Assembly (NCBI GenBank): GCA_964030475.1
Contig: CAXIPT010000003.1
Span: 9,412,977-9,476,976, forward strand
Reading direction: 5' to 3'
DNA: 64,000 bases
Source of the DNA: Tethya wilhelma
Lineage: Eukaryota; Porifera; Demospongiae; Tethyida; Tethyidae
Below, piece after piece: positions 63,040 to 64,000 of the stretch. The notes under the pieces are model-generated. The model was given only the letters and a program-made list of their open reading frames with translations. It was not told where the DNA came from and made no database searches. Each line of letters begins with the position of its first letter. Positions within the stretch are counted from its first letter, which is position 1. The translations under genes and the position numbers were made by a program.

Positions 63040-64000
63040 TTAAAGTTCATCCTTGAAAGACGGTGATTCTTTGTTCCTGTTTGGGTGCTGAGGAGGAAAT
63101 TCATAAAGGTAGGGGTATCCCTCATTAATGAAGGAATAGCTCTTCAGATCATATTTCTCTGGTCTTATATTATCCTCCTCCACACATATGTTGTAGAATG
63201 AGTCATAAATCTGATGGAACCTATAGAGAGTGAGAGAGAAAGTTTGATCTAAGTCATAATTGATCTACAGTCATATCGATTCTATAGGTAAAGCCGATAA
63301 TAAATAATGTAGCTATCTCAATCATGCAGTGAGTATATGTATATATCATTCACTGTATGATTGTTTATTACATAACTATAATAATTATTGTCCAACTTGT
63401 GTTGGTGCATCATCACGTGTCGTGTACATAACAATAAAGAAGCCATCACAAAAGTGACAAAACTTCATTTGTTCACCTTGTTAATTTGATGTTACTGATA
63501 TCATACCAGTTTCCAACTTTGTAGTCATGTAATACCAGTGTTACAACACACTATACTATACTTCATGGATGCCTGTTACTTACCAATAGAACATCTCTTC
63601 AATGGCCTCCACAGCAATGACTTTGAGTTCATTGTCAATCTCATAATCATCTAGAGGTTGAAAATCGCTTAGATCCTTGTTTGATTCATGCATATATCGT
63701 CCAATAAAGGTGTGGTTTCTCTCTAAATCCATGTGAAGCTTGCCAAAGTACTTTAAGTCTGAGTATTGCTCGTTAGCGAGAAAAATATTGTCATACACTG
63801 CCTCCATGAAATCTGTAAGACCTGCTTCCATCACTTCAAAACCAGCCAGAGTTAAGAGTGGATTGTTTATCTTTTCCATCGCCACTGTCCACGTGTAGAT
63901 GAGCATGCGTACAGCTCTGCTATCATGTCCCCAGATATGTCTTAAGACACCTTCGAAAGATCCATAGCGATCTAAGGAGTACCCTGCTACCTTCTCAACA
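63040..64000 (-). CDS. Unrecognised protein, C-terminal part, ending in KDEL (gene continues past right edge)
   Basis: Two exons are visible: from beyond 64000 down to 63584, and 63220 down to 63040, joined in phase 2. The visible 199 or so residues look largely helical and acidic, for example GSFEGVLRHIWGHDSRAVRM, EVMEAGLTDFMEAVYDNIF and LKVIAVEAIEEMFYWFHQIY. Conserved-looking His residues occur (RHIWGHD, HTFIGRYMHES). The last four residues are KDEL, the classic ER-retention signal, meaningful only if the missing N-terminus has a signal peptide. I do not recognise the family. A helical metal-binding oxidoreductase-like fold is one possibility, not supported beyond the His-rich helices. Confidence 0.62.

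Overview
The window is metazoan nuclear DNA, AT-rich, with short introns and many small repeats. The gene content (KDM7 demethylase, cadherin, ELMO, cathepsin C, Emi1, death-effector proteins, and a Calx-beta and a fibrinogen-like family of sponge/cnidarian type) suggests a demosponge close to Amphimedon. That is my inference; no species-specific sequence was checked. Exon models were built by hand from splice signals, reading-frame phase and family similarity.

Left third (1-33 kb). A secreted Calx-beta type gene runs off the left edge (minus strand, 1-2684). Next is a complete KDM7/PHF8-type histone demethylase (minus, 33170 down to 3281, 21 coding exons, 806 aa). Exons 7 and 8 of this gene are separated by a 21.5 kb intron (7828-29360). 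That intron holds a tandem array of an unrecognised multi-pass membrane family on the opposite strand: four intact genes (9381-11023, 14369-15812, 24391-26104, 27368-28915), three broken copies (about 12078, 17086, 18405) and an orphan first exon. A minus-strand fibrinogen-like secreted protein gene (20273-21406) lies in the same intron. One broken copy contains an in-place inversion of about 83 bp.

Middle (33-46 kb). A 1712-aa cadherin starts head-to-head with KDM7, 243 bp away. It is followed by two intronless tandem cathepsin C genes that share a promoter block, and an intronless full-length ELMO gene on the minus strand.

Right third (48-64 kb). Three MFSD4-like transporter genes with identical exon phases (48540, 54208, 59634), plus a C-terminal fragment copy, are interleaved with an Emi1-like APC/C inhibitor (minus) and a gene combining a death-effector domain with a MATH-like domain. 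An unrecognised minus-strand gene whose protein ends in KDEL runs off the right edge.

Repeats include a tRNA-derived SINE family, several inverted-repeat MITE families, a 1.2 kb foldback element that fills most of one KDM7 intron, many (CA)n/(GA)n microsatellites, and one assembly gap after a poly-C run. The genes form no single pathway. The most notable features are the nested membrane-receptor-like array, the in-place inversion, and the DED-MATH architecture.
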